A stretch of DNA of 64,000 nt from Limnovirga soli (GCF_013106755.1 NZ_WHPF01000008.1:124001-188000), one strand, 5' to 3'. Numbered from the stretch's first letter, positions 34,280 to 43,944 are shown. Program-made: numbers and translations. The notes: a model not told the origin generated them from the sequence alone.

Positions 34280-35092
34280 ATGGAAAATCTTTTTACGGCA
34301 GATGCATTAATTAGTTTGTTAACCTTAACCATTCTTGAAATTGTATTGGGTATAGATAATGTAATTTTTGTTTCCATACTGATTGGTCGTTTAAACGAGG
34401 CCAAACAAAAATTAAATGCCCGCCGCGTATGGATGTTTGCTGGTATTGTAGTACGTATTGGCTTGCTGATGGGCCTGGGCTGGCTGGTAAATAATGGCAG
34501 CAAAGAATTGTTTGGTTTTACCTTTAATAGTGTGCATTACCCTTTTAACCTGCGTAACTGTATCATGTTTGCCGGTGGTATTTTTCTGCTATATAAAACG
34601 GTAAAAGAAATTCACGAAAAGCTGGAAGGCGATGAAGCGGTAACTGATTATAAAAAAAGTGCAGGTGCATTTGGCGCCATTGTTTCGCAGATTGTAATTG
34701 TAGACATGGTTTTTTCTTTTGACAGTATTATTACAGCTATCGGACTTGCGCAGCATGTAGAAGTAATGATTATTGCTGTTTCTATAGCCATGGTAATTAT
34801 GTTTTTCTTCTCACAAAATATTGCCAGTTTTATTGACAAACATCCAACACTAAAAATGCTGGCACTTTCCTTTTTATTAATGGTGGGTTTTAGTTTATTT
34901 TTCGAAGGACTAGAACCCATACACCATAGCCATATTGACAAAACCTATATTTATGTTGCCATGGCTTTTTCTTTTGGCGTAGAGTTGTTAAACATGCGCA
35001 TTCGCAAAAAGCAAAAAAATGTGGTTAAGCTGCATGCGCCAAGGCTTACAGAGCAAGCGCAATCCGAAGATGGTGGCGATATGGCGCATTAA
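34280..35092 (+). CDS. TerC-family integral membrane protein
   Basis: The 270-residue protein has about seven membrane helices and the family motif LLTLTILEIVLGIDNVIFVSI, with acidic residues inside the membrane. A second repeat of it, IVSQIVIVDMVFSFDSIITAIG, follows. TerC proteins are implicated in metal ion (especially Mn2+) export and tellurite resistance; the acidic in-membrane residues fit cation binding. The cytoplasmic tail ends in a charged, Glu-rich segment. It is downstream of pyrD on the same strand, with no further partners. Confidence 0.93.
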   Translation: MENLFTADALISLLTLTILEIVLGIDNVIFVSILIGRLNEAKQKLNARRVWMFAGIVVRIGLLMGLGWLVNNGSKELFGFTFNSVHYPFNLRNCIMFAGGIFLLYKTVKEIHEKLEGDEAVTDYKKSAGAFGAIVSQIVIVDMVFSFDSIITAIGLAQHVEVMIIAVSIAMVIMFFFSQNIASFIDKHPTLKMLALSFLLMVGFSLFFEGLEPIHHSHIDKTYIYVAMAFSFGVELLNMRIRKKQKNVVKLHAPRLTEQAQSEDGGDMAH

Positions 35093-35157
35093 ACATAATA
35101 CGCCACACTTATTCAAAAGGATTATTAGCCCTGCAATTGTTGCATATGGCGGCTTTA

Positions 35158-35177
35158 CTTGCGTCGCACACTTCAGG
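35158..35177 (-). repeat. R20 dispersed repeat with CAGGGGTT head variant
   Basis: CTTGCGTCGCACACTTCAGG preceded by GGCTTTA. The TTGTAC end is replaced by TTCAGGGGTT, the reverse of the AACCC-type head seen at 25180 and 43920. It lies between convergent genes. Confidence 0.7.
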
Positions 35178-35239
35178 GGTTGGAATGCGGCTCAGCAAAT
35201 TATTTACCCGCAAAAAAGGGTTACTATTTTGGGCGTGTA

Positions 35240-36679
35240 TTAATCCTGTTCGTCATCTGTAAAAAGGTCATCATCCTCATCATCGTCAGCAAAGGGATTA
35301 TCCTCGTCTGTAATGTTTAAATATGCTTTAAGCCATTTGGAAAGTTGTATGGCGTACATGTATTTTACATCGCCCCCAATTCCGCAAATGCTAAGCAGGC
35401 TATGATAATAAAAAATGTCCTCGGCTTTGTTTTGCTTAATGGCGTATAAAGCTTTAAATATCCAGAAACATTTATAGTGTAATGAATGTAGGTTTTTATG
35501 TGCAGGGTAGGCTTCCTGCACCTGCGTTGCCTGTATTAAAAAATTGAATTGAGGCAGTACCGTTTCATGTTTTAGTAAACTGTAAAATGCCAATAACATT
35601 TGCCCGGCAGGTAAATATTGGTGCATATTTTCTTCCAGTGCATTTAAGTTCATTAATATAAAGGGTAGGGGTACTGTTTGAAAAAGCAGATAGGTGCTTA
35701 ATTCGTTTGAAGCGTTTTTCGTGAACAGTTTATAAAAAGATTCTGCCGCTATTGCATTTGGCTCCTGCCTGGCCGATATTTTCTTAAGCGCCTCAAAAAC
35801 CGCTTCGTCTGCATCATTATTCATGTCTGCCAGCCGTTGGCTTTCTTCTATTTTATTATGAAATATCTTATATTCCTGGGAAGATAAAAGTGCATCAATT
35901 TTGGGAATTAAATCGGGTGCTGTTTCTTCCAGTTTCCTTAATAACAATTCAGTTTTTATCATCAGATTGTCTGTAGCACTTCTTGCATTCAATTCCAGTA
36001 TATCTTCCAGTAATTCAGTTTGATAGGCTTTGAGTATATTAAAATCTATAAAGCCATCTTCTATTTCATTAAAATCTTCTTCATTTAGCTCATCATCATC
36101 CATATCCCATTCATCATCTTCCTCCTCCTCTGATTCGTCATAATCATCCATATCTTCTTCAAATGAAAAAGAAAAATTGTCCCTGCCAGCATGCTTTTCC
36201 AGTTTGGCTAAAATGGGTTTGTAGTTATAGTCTTCATTTACCAATAAATAGGGGTTGCCTTCTTCATCGCCAACAGCAATATCCATCAGCGGAATACTAT
36301 CATCGTCGTCTTCCAGTATGTATTTGGCTATTTCAAAATCTTTATGCGGACTAATTTCAAAATGCAAAGCAAAATCGTGGCCTGCATAAATTACGTTATG
36401 TGCGGTATTGTAATCGGTTTCTATTAATCCCATTGCCGATACATTGTTCAGCTCCTCCAGCGGGGTATTAAAAATATAATCGCATTCTTTTATGCCCAGA
36501 CAAAGCAGATCGATAAGAAATACACCGGCGGTAATATTCTCGTTGCTATGCTGGCGCATGACGATAATATTGGCCAGTTTGGCATCGTTCCAATCCTCGT
36601 TAATATAACATTTATAAATGGGCAAATTTCTGGCCCTTGTTTGTATATATTTTTCCGGTGACAGTGGTTGTTCTTTCAT
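35240..36679 (-). CDS. Uncharacterised acidic protein
   Basis: The 479-residue product is not in a family I can name. It starts MKEQPLSPEKYIQTRARNLP. The segment ITAGVFLIDLLCLGIKEC has the look of a conserved domain of Bacteroidota proteins. A long run of Asp and Glu occupies about residues 175-215 (EEDMDDYDESEEEEDDEW and beyond). The C terminus is again acidic (DDEDDDLFTDDEQD). The rest is mostly helical. There is no signal peptide or membrane span, so it is cytoplasmic. The acidic runs suggest binding to a basic partner or to metal ions. It appears to be a single-gene unit. Confidence 0.7.
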   Translation of the reverse strand: MKEQPLSPEKYIQTRARNLPIYKCYINEDWNDAKLANIIVMRQHSNENITAGVFLIDLLCLGIKECDYIFNTPLEELNNVSAMGLIETDYNTAHNVIYAGHDFALHFEISPHKDFEIAKYILEDDDDSIPLMDIAVGDEEGNPYLLVNEDYNYKPILAKLEKHAGRDNFSFSFEEDMDDYDESEEEEDDEWDMDDDELNEEDFNEIEDGFIDFNILKAYQTELLEDILELNARSATDNLMIKTELLLRKLEETAPDLIPKIDALLSSQEYKIFHNKIEESQRLADMNNDADEAVFEALKKISARQEPNAIAAESFYKLFTKNASNELSTYLLFQTVPLPFILMNLNALEENMHQYLPAGQMLLAFYSLLKHETVLPQFNFLIQATQVQEAYPAHKNLHSLHYKCFWIFKALYAIKQNKAEDIFYYHSLLSICGIGGDVKYMYAIQLSKWLKAYLNITDEDNPFADDDEDDDLFTDDEQD

Positions 36680-36731
36680 ATAAATAGCAATTTACACATA
36701 CAAAATATTAACTGCTGATTTTTTTGTTGCC

Positions 36732-36780
36732 GTACAAGTGTGCGACGCAAGAAAAGCCATATGCATAGATGCAGCCGGGC
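36732..36780 (+). repeat. R20 dispersed repeat with complete tail
   Basis: Exact core GTACAAGTGTGCGACGCAAG (36732-36751), then AAAAGCC and GCCGGGC (36774-36780). It lies between the acidic protein gene and the PAP2 gene, both on the minus strand. Confidence 0.88.
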
Positions 36781-36791
36781 TCTAAAAATAG

Positions 36792-37427
36792 CTATACTTT
36801 TACTTTTCTTTTCCACCAATAGCGTTGAAACTGAATGGCCGCGGCCACTGAAATAATACCAGTTATAATGCCTGCGCCAACATCAATAGGAAAATGCTGG
36901 GCCAGGTAAATTCTGGAATATCCCACACCCAAAGCTGCCAGAAAGCCCACCGTTACCCACCAGTTTTTTTTAAGTAACACACAAAAAAGCAAGTAAAAAC
37001 TAAATGCAGTAGCCGTATGCCCCGAGGGGAAGCTGGATATGGTATGCATTTCTACGCCGGGCACGGTATGGATAAGGCTAATATCGGCAATGGCTTTTAT
37101 GGGTCTTGGGGCATTTGGAACTATTATGTATTTACATACTTGTGTAAGCAAGGTTATGACAATAAAACAGCTGATTAATAATGCAATAACATCTTTTCTT
37201 TTTAAAACAAAAATTACTATGGCCAATACTATCGGCCACAGAATGGAATCGCCCAAATACGTATAGGCTGCAAAAAAATAATCAGCAAAACTGCCCAGGT
37301 TATTATTTAGTAAAAGAAAAAATTGCTCTTTGCCTATTATAAAGTTGAAGGCAATTAAAATTATGGCGGCAATACCGGCAATAATTGCGCCTGCCCTAAA
37401 ATTTTTAATATTAAGGTCGTACATCAT
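36792..37427 (-). CDS. PAP2-family membrane phosphatase
   Basis: The 211-residue protein has five to six membrane helices and the three phosphatase motifs: KYIIVPNAPRPIK, FPSGHTATAF and SRIYLAQHFPIDV, holding the catalytic His residues. These enzymes remove phosphate from lipid phosphates such as undecaprenyl pyrophosphate or phosphatidic acid at the outer face of the inner membrane. It overlaps the end of the upstream glycosyltransferase gene by 17 bp, so the two are coupled. Pairing with a GT39 enzyme that uses lipid-linked sugars fits a role in carrier-lipid recycling or lipid A modification (inferred). Confidence 0.92.
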   Translation of the reverse strand: MMYDLNIKNFRAGAIIAGIAAIILIAFNFIIGKEQFFLLLNNNLGSFADYFFAAYTYLGDSILWPIVLAIVIFVLKRKDVIALLISCFIVITLLTQVCKYIIVPNAPRPIKAIADISLIHTVPGVEMHTISSFPSGHTATAFSFYLLFCVLLKKNWWVTVGFLAALGVGYSRIYLAQHFPIDVGAGIITGIISVAAAIQFQRYWWKRKVKV

Positions 37428-38982
37428 GGTATTGCAATATTACGGTAGTAGGCAATTCAAATATGTCGTGATGCCGTGCAATTTCAGTTAGGGGCAATGT
37501 TTTTAGCGAATCCAGAAAATCGGTACGGGTAATAATTATACCACTGCCGGTGCTATCCATCCAATGTTGCAGGGTGGGTATATTAAATGCACGGGGAACA
37601 TTTTTATCCAGATAAAACCGGTACCCCGGATTGTAAATATTATAACACAAAATATTGGGTTGTTTTTTAACCATATCAATGGTCTTAGATACGGGGTTTT
37701 GTCCATACAGGGTAGGGTATAACAGGTGTAAACCAATACCATTAAAGATGCAATAACACACAATAATTATTTTAAACTTGCGCTGCCAGCGTGTTTCAAT
37801 AAATAGCGATGCAATAAATAACAATGGTGTGGCCAATAGTAATAATGCTACCCAATTTATATGGGCTGCTTCTGCTTCCTGGGCAATGGCAAAATAGCCA
37901 GCCACAGGTATGATAAGCGTAACAACAATTAAGATATAAAATGGGTATTTTTTGCCACTAATATCCCTGTTTAGTAGTAATGCTAAATAGTTACCCAATA
38001 TAATAGCTGCAAAAGGATAACATGGCATGGCATAATTGGGCAATTTAGTTCTGGCAATACTAAAGAATACCAGAAACGCAAGCACCACAATGCTGCTAAA
38101 CCGAACTAAGTTTTTATTAAATACTTTCCACCTTTTATTTATTACCTCCCCAATAAAACTAATAAAGGGCAACAGGCCTATTACAAAAAACAGCAGGGTA
38201 AGTAAGAAAAAACCACCATGCCCTTCCTGAGGATCAGAAAATCGATTCAGGTTATTGTCAATAAAAAAGCCGCGGGTCCATTCGCCATTGGTGGCGCGGT
38301 CTACTGCAATATACCAGGGTGCAGCAATGGCCAGCAATAATATGCCTGCAGGTATTAAATGCCAGGTGAAAACAGTACTCCATTTTTTTTGCCAGGCAGC
38401 CCAAAGTAAAATGCATAAACCCGGCAAAGCAATAGCTACGGGGCCTTTGGCCAGGGTGGCCAATGCCAGGGCAATAGCGGCAATATACAATTGTGCTATG
38501 CTTTTTTCTGTAAGCCAGGTAAAAGCACTAAACAACCCCAGCGTAATAAAAAAAATAAGATAGGGGTCGGGTACCGAGAGGCGAAACTCAAATAAAAAAT
38601 GGGTACTGCTTACCAATATGGCTGCAGTACAAAATGCTGCAAATGCATTCAGCAGCCTTTTGGTATAATAATAAGTTATTAAAACAGTAAGCAAACCCAT
38701 AATGGCCGAGAAAAAACGAGCCGCAAATGCCGTAGTGCCAAAAATGCTATAGGCGGCCATCATAAAAAAATAATGCAGGGGCGGTTTATCAGTACGTAGC
38801 TCACCGTTAAAAGTGGGTACTATATAATTGTGTTGCTGCATCATTTCACGGGCACATTCTGCATTTTTGGCTTCGTCTAAAATGTAAATGGGTGTTGCCC
38901 CCAGCCTAAACAGCAGTAAATAGGCCATTATGGCCATTAAACCCCAGAAATAATATGGTTTATATGTATGGTTATTTAACAC
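37411..38982 (-). CDS. GT39/ArnT-like membrane glycosyltransferase
   Basis: The 523-residue product has about 12 membrane helices. The first periplasmic loop carries the catalytic acidic motif in YILDEAKNAECAREMMQQ and then LRTDKPPLHYFFMM, the ArnT/PMT signature. Such enzymes move a sugar from a polyprenyl phosphate donor to a lipid or protein acceptor outside the inner membrane. The C-terminal ~90 residues form a small soluble domain. It overlaps the PAP2 gene by 17 bp. The donor and acceptor cannot be deduced. Confidence 0.9.
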   Translation of the reverse strand: MLNNHTYKPYYFWGLMAIMAYLLLFRLGATPIYILDEAKNAECAREMMQQHNYIVPTFNGELRTDKPPLHYFFMMAAYSIFGTTAFAARFFSAIMGLLTVLITYYYTKRLLNAFAAFCTAAILVSSTHFLFEFRLSVPDPYLIFFITLGLFSAFTWLTEKSIAQLYIAAIALALATLAKGPVAIALPGLCILLWAAWQKKWSTVFTWHLIPAGILLLAIAAPWYIAVDRATNGEWTRGFFIDNNLNRFSDPQEGHGGFFLLTLLFFVIGLLPFISFIGEVINKRWKVFNKNLVRFSSIVVLAFLVFFSIARTKLPNYAMPCYPFAAIILGNYLALLLNRDISGKKYPFYILIVVTLIIPVAGYFAIAQEAEAAHINWVALLLLATPLLFIASLFIETRWQRKFKIIIVCYCIFNGIGLHLLYPTLYGQNPVSKTIDMVKKQPNILCYNIYNPGYRFYLDKNVPRAFNIPTLQHWMDSTGSGIIITRTDFLDSLKTLPLTEIARHHDIFELPTTVILQYHDVRP

Positions 38983-39080
38983 AGATTAATTTTTTACAAA
39001 TCTAATATAAAGGCTTTTAAGTAGGTATAACTCTGTGATAAAGGGCCTTGAATGCGGATATAAGCTTTCATTTTTTATGA

Positions 39081-39268
39081 ACCCGGCAGTAAAACAATAA
39101 TTGAACATCCCTTGCGTCGCACTCTTGTACGGTTGGATGATATGGCGGCAAAAGCACGTTATGCTGTGTATCAAAACAGTAGTTTAATTTTTTATTATCT
39201 TTTATATTTTTTGCCTTTTAAAGTGCCGCCATAAAACCCGAACCCTGAACCGAGCGTGGCAAGTAAAG
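39081..39268. repeat. R20 reverse copy and a nearby forward variant in a 387-bp gap
   Basis: ACCCGGC (39081-39087) leads into reverse core CTTGCGTCGCACTCTTGTAC (39111-39130). Near the far end is the variant head CATAAAACCCGAACCCTG with GAACCGAGCGTGGCAAG and TAAAG (ending about 39268). This fills the space between divergent glycosyltransferase genes, and a false N-terminal extension of the next gene reads through it. Confidence 0.75.
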
Positions 39269-39369
39269 TTGCCAATAGCAATGCCGCCGGTAACATAATA
39301 CTGCCTTTAAAAGCAGCTGTATACAACGCTTTGGCCTATTTACTTACTTTTGCATGGCAAATTAATTAT

Positions 39370-40314
39370 ATGCGTGAACTTTCAGTTGTGGTAACCGTAA
39401 TGAACGAGGAGGACAATATTCACCCCCTGGTAGCGGCTATTGATAATGCCTTGCAAGGCATAGATTATGAAGTGGTTTTTGTTGATGATGGCTCTATTGA
39501 TGCCACCCGTAAAAGAATTAAAGAAGTGGTTAGCGATAGGATTGTGCTGGTAGAACTCCGCAAAAACTATGGTCAAAGTACGGCCATGGCGGCGGGTATT
39601 GATTATAGCACCGGAAAGTATATTGCCTTAATTGATGGCGACCTGCAAAACGACCCCACCGATATTCCCATGATGCTGCACAAACTAAAAGAGGAGGATT
39701 GGGATGTGGTAGCCGGTAACCGTAAAAACAGAAAAGACGGCATGTTTTTGCGTAAAGTACCCAGTAAAATTGCCAATGCCATTATTAGAAATATGACCAA
39801 AGTGTATTTTCAGGATTATGGCTGCACCCTAAAAATATTTAAACGCGAAATAGCCGAAGACCTTGGTTTATATGGTGAGTTGCACCGTTTTATTCCAGTA
39901 CTGGCCAGTATGCAAGGCGCCAGAATTGTGCAGGTAGATGTAAAACATCATCCACGCCAGTTTGGTAAATCCAAATATGGGCTGGGCCGTACATTCAGGG
40001 TAATGAGTGACCTGGTAACCATGGTATTCTTCAGGCGTTATAGCCAAAAGCCGATGCACTTGTTTGGTACAATGGGTTTTGTAAGTTTATTCTTTGGTAT
40101 ACTTATCAACCTGTACATGCTGGTATTAAAAATAATGGGGCAGGATATTTGGGGTAAGCCCTTGCTACTTTTGGGTATGATTTTATTATTGGGCGGCATA
40201 CAACTTATTACCATCGGTATTTTGGCCGAAGTAAGTATGCGCACCTATTACGAATCGGGTAATAAAAAAACTTATCAGGTTAGAAATGTATTTAAGCAGC
40301 CCGTTTTAAATTAA
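39370..40314 (+). CDS. Polyprenyl-phosphate glycosyltransferase, GT2 family (GtrB/DPM1-like)
   Basis: The start at 39370 (MRELSVVVTVMNEEDNI) gives 314 residues and removes a repeat-derived extension of 38 codons. The GT2 fold shows NEEDNIHPLVAAI, VFVDDGSIDATR, the DXD-type ALIDGDLQNDP and VVAGNRKNRKD. Two C-terminal membrane helices complete the GtrB layout. It should charge a polyprenyl phosphate with a sugar on the cytoplasmic face, supplying donors to GT39-type enzymes such as the divergent neighbour. It is 15 bp from the following flippase-like gene, so they form an operon. Confidence 0.93.
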   Translation: MRELSVVVTVMNEEDNIHPLVAAIDNALQGIDYEVVFVDDGSIDATRKRIKEVVSDRIVLVELRKNYGQSTAMAAGIDYSTGKYIALIDGDLQNDPTDIPMMLHKLKEEDWDVVAGNRKNRKDGMFLRKVPSKIANAIIRNMTKVYFQDYGCTLKIFKREIAEDLGLYGELHRFIPVLASMQGARIVQVDVKHHPRQFGKSKYGLGRTFRVMSDLVTMVFFRRYSQKPMHLFGTMGFVSLFFGILINLYMLVLKIMGQDIWGKPLLLLGMILLLGGIQLITIGILAEVSMRTYYESGNKKTYQVRNVFKQPVLN

Positions 40315-40329
40315 ATTCAACAGCCATAC

Positions 40330-41217
40330 ATGTCTTCAGTAAGCAAGTTGCCTTCCTGGTTAAAGTTGTTCATAAAACTAATGGTTACCGGCTTGTGCTT
40401 ATGGTATGTTAGCAATAAAATAGATTGGAGTAAGAGCTGGCAAACCCTGCAAAGGGCTAATATATTTTGGCTGCTGGTGGCTACCATTTTATTTGCTGGT
40501 TCTAAAATAGTTGCTGCATGTAGGCTTAACATATATTTTAAAAATATGCAGCTGCAGCTTAGCCAAAAAACTAACCTGCAATTGTATTGGCTGGGTATGT
40601 TTTATAATTTGTTTTTGCCGGGGGGTATTGGTGGAGATGCATATAAGGTGATTCTTTTAACCAAAACCCACCATCAGCCCGCAAAATTGCTCACTGCCGC
40701 CGTTTTACTCGATCGCATAAGCGGCGTGGCCGGATTGGCTGTTTTGGCAGCGCTGTATTATTATGCGGTGTATAGTGGCGGGCAATATGCTTTGTTACTG
40801 GTATTGGCCATACTGCCGTGTATTGGTTTATATTATGTAGTGGTAAATAAATTTTTCCCTTCTTTTATTAAGGGTTTTTGGTCCACCTTCTGGATGGGTT
40901 TACTGGTACAGGGTTTACAGGTATTATGTGCATACAGCATCATGCAATCACTGCATTTGTACAATCATTCTTCGCCATATATTCTAATATTTCTGTTGTC
41001 CTCTATAGTAGCTATATTGCCATTTACCATTGGTGGTTTAGGCGCCAGGGAAGTAGTTTTTATTTGGGGCAGCACTCAGTTTCTTTTAAACCAGGAAGAA
41101 AGTGTTTGTATCAGTCTTTTGTTTTATTTAATTACTGTTTTTATTTCTACCATTGGCGTATTTTGGGTATACAAAGCTCCCATTGCCAATCAGGATAATA
41201 ACAATAATCCGGCGTGA
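40330..41217 (+). CDS. Flippase-like membrane protein (LPG synthase TM/UPF0104 family)
   Basis: The 295-residue protein has seven to eight membrane helices. Family marks are FWLLVATILFAGSKIVAACRLNIYF, the block NLFLPGGIGGDAYKVILL, DRISGVAGLA, and IGGLGAREVVFIWG near the end. Proteins of this group resemble the flippase part of lysylphosphatidylglycerol synthase and are often found next to GtrB-like glycosyltransferases, as here. A role in moving or supporting polyprenyl-linked sugars is likely but inferred. Confidence 0.88.
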   Translation: MSSVSKLPSWLKLFIKLMVTGLCLWYVSNKIDWSKSWQTLQRANIFWLLVATILFAGSKIVAACRLNIYFKNMQLQLSQKTNLQLYWLGMFYNLFLPGGIGGDAYKVILLTKTHHQPAKLLTAAVLLDRISGVAGLAVLAALYYYAVYSGGQYALLLVLAILPCIGLYYVVVNKFFPSFIKGFWSTFWMGLLVQGLQVLCAYSIMQSLHLYNHSSPYILIFLLSSIVAILPFTIGGLGAREVVFIWGSTQFLLNQEESVCISLLFYLITVFISTIGVFWVYKAPIANQDNNNNPA

Positions 41218-41337
41218 TCCCTGCGATAAATTCAAAACAATTGCAGTCAATAGCCTTTAATCAACACTTCATTTTATTTATTTCATTTTGTGACAATGAG
41301 TATTTGTAATCAATAACAATTAAGGCGGTTGCTACAA

Positions 41338-41377
41338 TAAAAAAGCCCCGCTCTAATAAAAGAGCAAGGCTAAAAAA
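41338..41377 (-). terminator. Terminator downstream of the homoserine dehydrogenase gene
   Basis: AGCC..GCTCT (41344-41354) pairs with AGAGC..GGCT (41361-41371) with a two-base internal mismatch. A-runs on the plus strand give U-runs on minus-strand RNA. It is 14 bp past the stop. Confidence 0.7.
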
Positions 41378-41390
41378 GAAATAAAGATAA

Positions 41391-42647
41391 TTATAAAATA
41401 CCAGCCAGCTCCAGGCTTCTTTTCTTTAGCTTACGTATTTCTACATCTTCTATAATTGGCTCTGGCATTAGAATTAACGAAATGCCATGTTGTTTCCACC
41501 ATTTGTTTTGAACCAGTTTTTCAAAATGTATAACACCGGCAAAATAACTTCTGTCCTGCCCGCTATGCCATTCTTCAATCCATTCAAAATCTTCTTTTGG
41601 TACTTCAGAAAGCTGGTTAAAACTAATATAGGTTTTTAAATAAAAATCGGTAGATAGTTCTCCTGGTGTATGGTAATACAATTTCTTGTATTCATAATGG
41701 TAATCGTAGCGCAATGCCGAAATATCGCTAAGCACTGCCGATGCAGTAGGGAAACTTCCCGCACCCTTGCCATAAAAAAATTGCTTGTCCGAGAATCCAC
41801 TTTCTATTACCACCCCATTGTATTCATTTTTTACAAAACTTAAATGATCATCCAATGTAACAAACTGTGGTAATACAAAAGCGGCTACCTTACCATTTTG
41901 CAGTTTACGTGCCTGTGCCACCAGTTTTATTTCATAACTTTTTTGTTTGGCTACAGCTGCATCGCCGGCCTGTATATTTTGAATGCCGGTAAACAAAATA
42001 TCATCCGCACTTTTTACAATACCATAAGCATGGTTTAATAATATGGCCCATTTATTTACCGAGTCATAGCCCTCTACATCCAAAGTAGGATTGCTTTCTG
42101 CAAAACCCAGCTGTTGTGCCAGCAGTAATGCTTCATTATAAGGCAATTTCTCCTCAAACATTTTGGTAAGTATAAAATTGGTAGAACCATTTACAATGGC
42201 TTTAATGCCATGCAGTAAATCGTTATCATAATATTCTTCCAGATTTCTAATTACAGGTATCGATGCGCAGGCTGCTGCTTCGCATAAAAAAGGCAAACCG
42301 GTTTCCTTTTGAAATTGCAGTATCTCCGGCAAATGTTCTGCAATCATTTTTTTGCTGGCACTTACTACGGCTTTACCATTTTTAAATGCTGTGCTTACAA
42401 TATCAAATGCCGCTGCAGAGTCGTCTATTACTTCTACAATTACATTAATTTCCGCATCGTTTAACAGCACATTTTTATCTGTGGTAAACAAGCTGTCTGG
42501 TGCATTTCTTTTTTTGCCGGGGTGCTTAATACAAACCCTTCTAATCTCAGCACTTAACGATGGTGTTTGTTGCAATACCTTATACAAACCTTCGCCCACC
42601 ACACCAAAGCCAAATAAGCCAATCACTAATTTTTTATCAGTACTCAT
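41391..42647 (-). CDS. hom: Homoserine dehydrogenase
   Basis: The start at 42647 (MSTDKKLVIGLFGFGVVGEGLYKVL) gives 418 residues. The upstream 27 codons run into repeat sequence and are unlikely to be translated. The NAD(P) site GFGVVGEG is followed by the catalytic-domain block NGSTNFILTKMFEEKLPYNEAL and the LDVEGYDSVNKWAILLNHAYG segment, both standard. It reduces aspartate semialdehyde to homoserine, the first committed step shared by methionine and threonine. The C-terminal ~90 residues do not look like an ordinary ACT domain. It sits last in a run metY-metX-hom, supplying homoserine to MetX. Confidence 0.95.
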   Translation of the reverse strand: MSTDKKLVIGLFGFGVVGEGLYKVLQQTPSLSAEIRRVCIKHPGKKRNAPDSLFTTDKNVLLNDAEINVIVEVIDDSAAAFDIVSTAFKNGKAVVSASKKMIAEHLPEILQFQKETGLPFLCEAAACASIPVIRNLEEYYDNDLLHGIKAIVNGSTNFILTKMFEEKLPYNEALLLAQQLGFAESNPTLDVEGYDSVNKWAILLNHAYGIVKSADDILFTGIQNIQAGDAAVAKQKSYEIKLVAQARKLQNGKVAAFVLPQFVTLDDHLSFVKNEYNGVVIESGFSDKQFFYGKGAGSFPTASAVLSDISALRYDYHYEYKKLYYHTPGELSTDFYLKTYISFNQLSEVPKEDFEWIEEWHSGQDRSYFAGVIHFEKLVQNKWWKQHGISLILMPEPIIEDVEIRKLKKRSLELAGIL

Positions 42648-42685
42648 CTCTTTATAATTATTGTTTTTTGCAGTTCTAATTATTA

Positions 42686-42734
42686 GCCCGGCGGTAAAGC
42701 TGTTATCCAGCATCCTTGCGTCGCACACTTGTAC
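42686..42734 (-). repeat. R20 dispersed repeat with GCCCGGC end
   Basis: GCCCGGC (42686-42692), GTAAAGC, then exact reverse core CTTGCGTCGCACACTTGTAC (42715-42734). It lies between metX and hom. Confidence 0.88.
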
Positions 42735-42772
42735 GCCTGTATCAAATGGCAGCTTTTAACAGCCGGATTGCG

Positions 42773-43804
42773 TTATGCAATAAAATCTTTTATCAGGGTT
42801 TCTAATGTTTCATATTCCAGTAAAAAGCCATCATGGCCATAATACGAATCTATTACCGCCAGTTTTGCATTGGGTATATATGCCGCCAGCAATTCCTGTT
42901 CACTGGTAGGGAATAACATATCCGATGAAATGCTTATTACCAGTGCTTTTGCTTTTATGCTTTGCAAGGCTGCACGCACTGCATCGCGGCCACGGCCAAC
43001 ATTGTGTTTATCCATGGCCTGCGTTAATAAATGATAACTAAAAGCATTAAATCTTCGTGCCAGTTTTTCGCCCTGGTATTGCTGGTAGGTTTCAGCTTTA
43101 AATTTTTGCTTATCAATAGTAGCGCCTTCGGTTTCAATGGTAAAACCATGTTGCGATTTATGATAAGCTTCATAATGCCGGTACGAAATCAATGCCAGTG
43201 AACGGGCTACTTTCATTCCGTTAATCCCCGCTTCGCGTTGCGACTGTTGCCAGGTGGCATCATTTTCAATACACATTCTTTGTGATGCATTAAAAGCAAT
43301 ACCCCATGGCGAATGCTCTGCATTGGTGGCAATGGGAAAAATGTATTCAAATAAATTGGGTTCCTCAATGGCCCATTCCAGCAATTGCTGCCCGCCCATT
43401 GAACCGCCAATTCCAATATGGATTTTTTCTATACCCAGTGCATCTTTTAAATGGCGGTAAGCTTTTACCATATCCCTTGTGGTAAACAACGGAAAATGGT
43501 GATAAAATGGTTGTCCGGTAGTACTGTCAATATCCAATGGGCCAATACTGCCATAACAGCTATTGGGCATGTTTACGCAAATAATACAATATTTTTCCGG
43601 ATCAAAAAGCTTATTGTCGCCAACCAGACCGGGCCACCATTCGGCGGGGTTACTATTACCGGTAAGCGCATGAAAAATCCAAACAACATTGCTCTTGGTT
43701 GCATTTAACTGACCTTGAATGGTATAGGCCAAATGTATACCCGGCAAGCTTTTGCCACTTTCGAGATAGAAGGTTGTTGGATATGTGAAAATCTGTGGTT
43801 GCAA
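42773..43804 (-). CDS. metX: Homoserine O-acetyltransferase
   Basis: The 343-residue alpha/beta hydrolase has the nucleophile elbow GGSMGGQQLLEWA (Ser near 135), the block NVVWIFHALTGNSNPAEWWPGLVG, and a C-terminal HDGFLLE holding the catalytic His. MetX acetylates homoserine with acetyl-CoA, giving the substrate for MetY and cystathionine synthase. It is separated from metY by a strong hairpin and an R20-like repeat, so it may have its own promoter. The length is normal. Confidence 0.96.
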   Translation of the reverse strand: MQPQIFTYPTTFYLESGKSLPGIHLAYTIQGQLNATKSNVVWIFHALTGNSNPAEWWPGLVGDNKLFDPEKYCIICVNMPNSCYGSIGPLDIDSTTGQPFYHHFPLFTTRDMVKAYRHLKDALGIEKIHIGIGGSMGGQQLLEWAIEEPNLFEYIFPIATNAEHSPWGIAFNASQRMCIENDATWQQSQREAGINGMKVARSLALISYRHYEAYHKSQHGFTIETEGATIDKQKFKAETYQQYQGEKLARRFNAFSYHLLTQAMDKHNVGRGRDAVRAALQSIKAKALVISISSDMLFPTSEQELLAAYIPNAKLAVIDSYYGHDGFLLEYETLETLIKDFIA

Positions 43805-43854
43805 AATTTATTTTTTATGTTCTGCCATTAAAATCTGGGTCTTGCTGATACGGC

Positions 43855-43894
43855 AAAAGCAATTCTCCTGTTTTGTACCAGGAGAATTGCTTTT
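43855..43894. terminator. Strong 16-bp-stem hairpin between metY and metX
   Basis: AAAAGCAATTCTCCTG (43855-43870) and CAGGAGAATTGCTTTT (43879-43894) are exact reverse complements with an 8-base loop. It probably ends metY transcripts. It lies 50 bp before the metX start, so metX needs its own promoter or readthrough. Confidence 0.78.
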
Positions 43895-43910
43895 TGTATT
43901 TTTTTGTTGC

Positions 43911-43944
43911 CATAAAACCCGAACCCCGAAGAGTGCGACGCAAG
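43911..43944 (+). repeat. R20 variant with CATAAAACCCGAACCCC head
   Basis: CATAAAACCCGAACCCC followed by GAAGAGTGCGACGCAAG (43928-43944). The forward 3' half of R20 is kept, while GTACA is replaced. It lies between metX and metY. Confidence 0.7.
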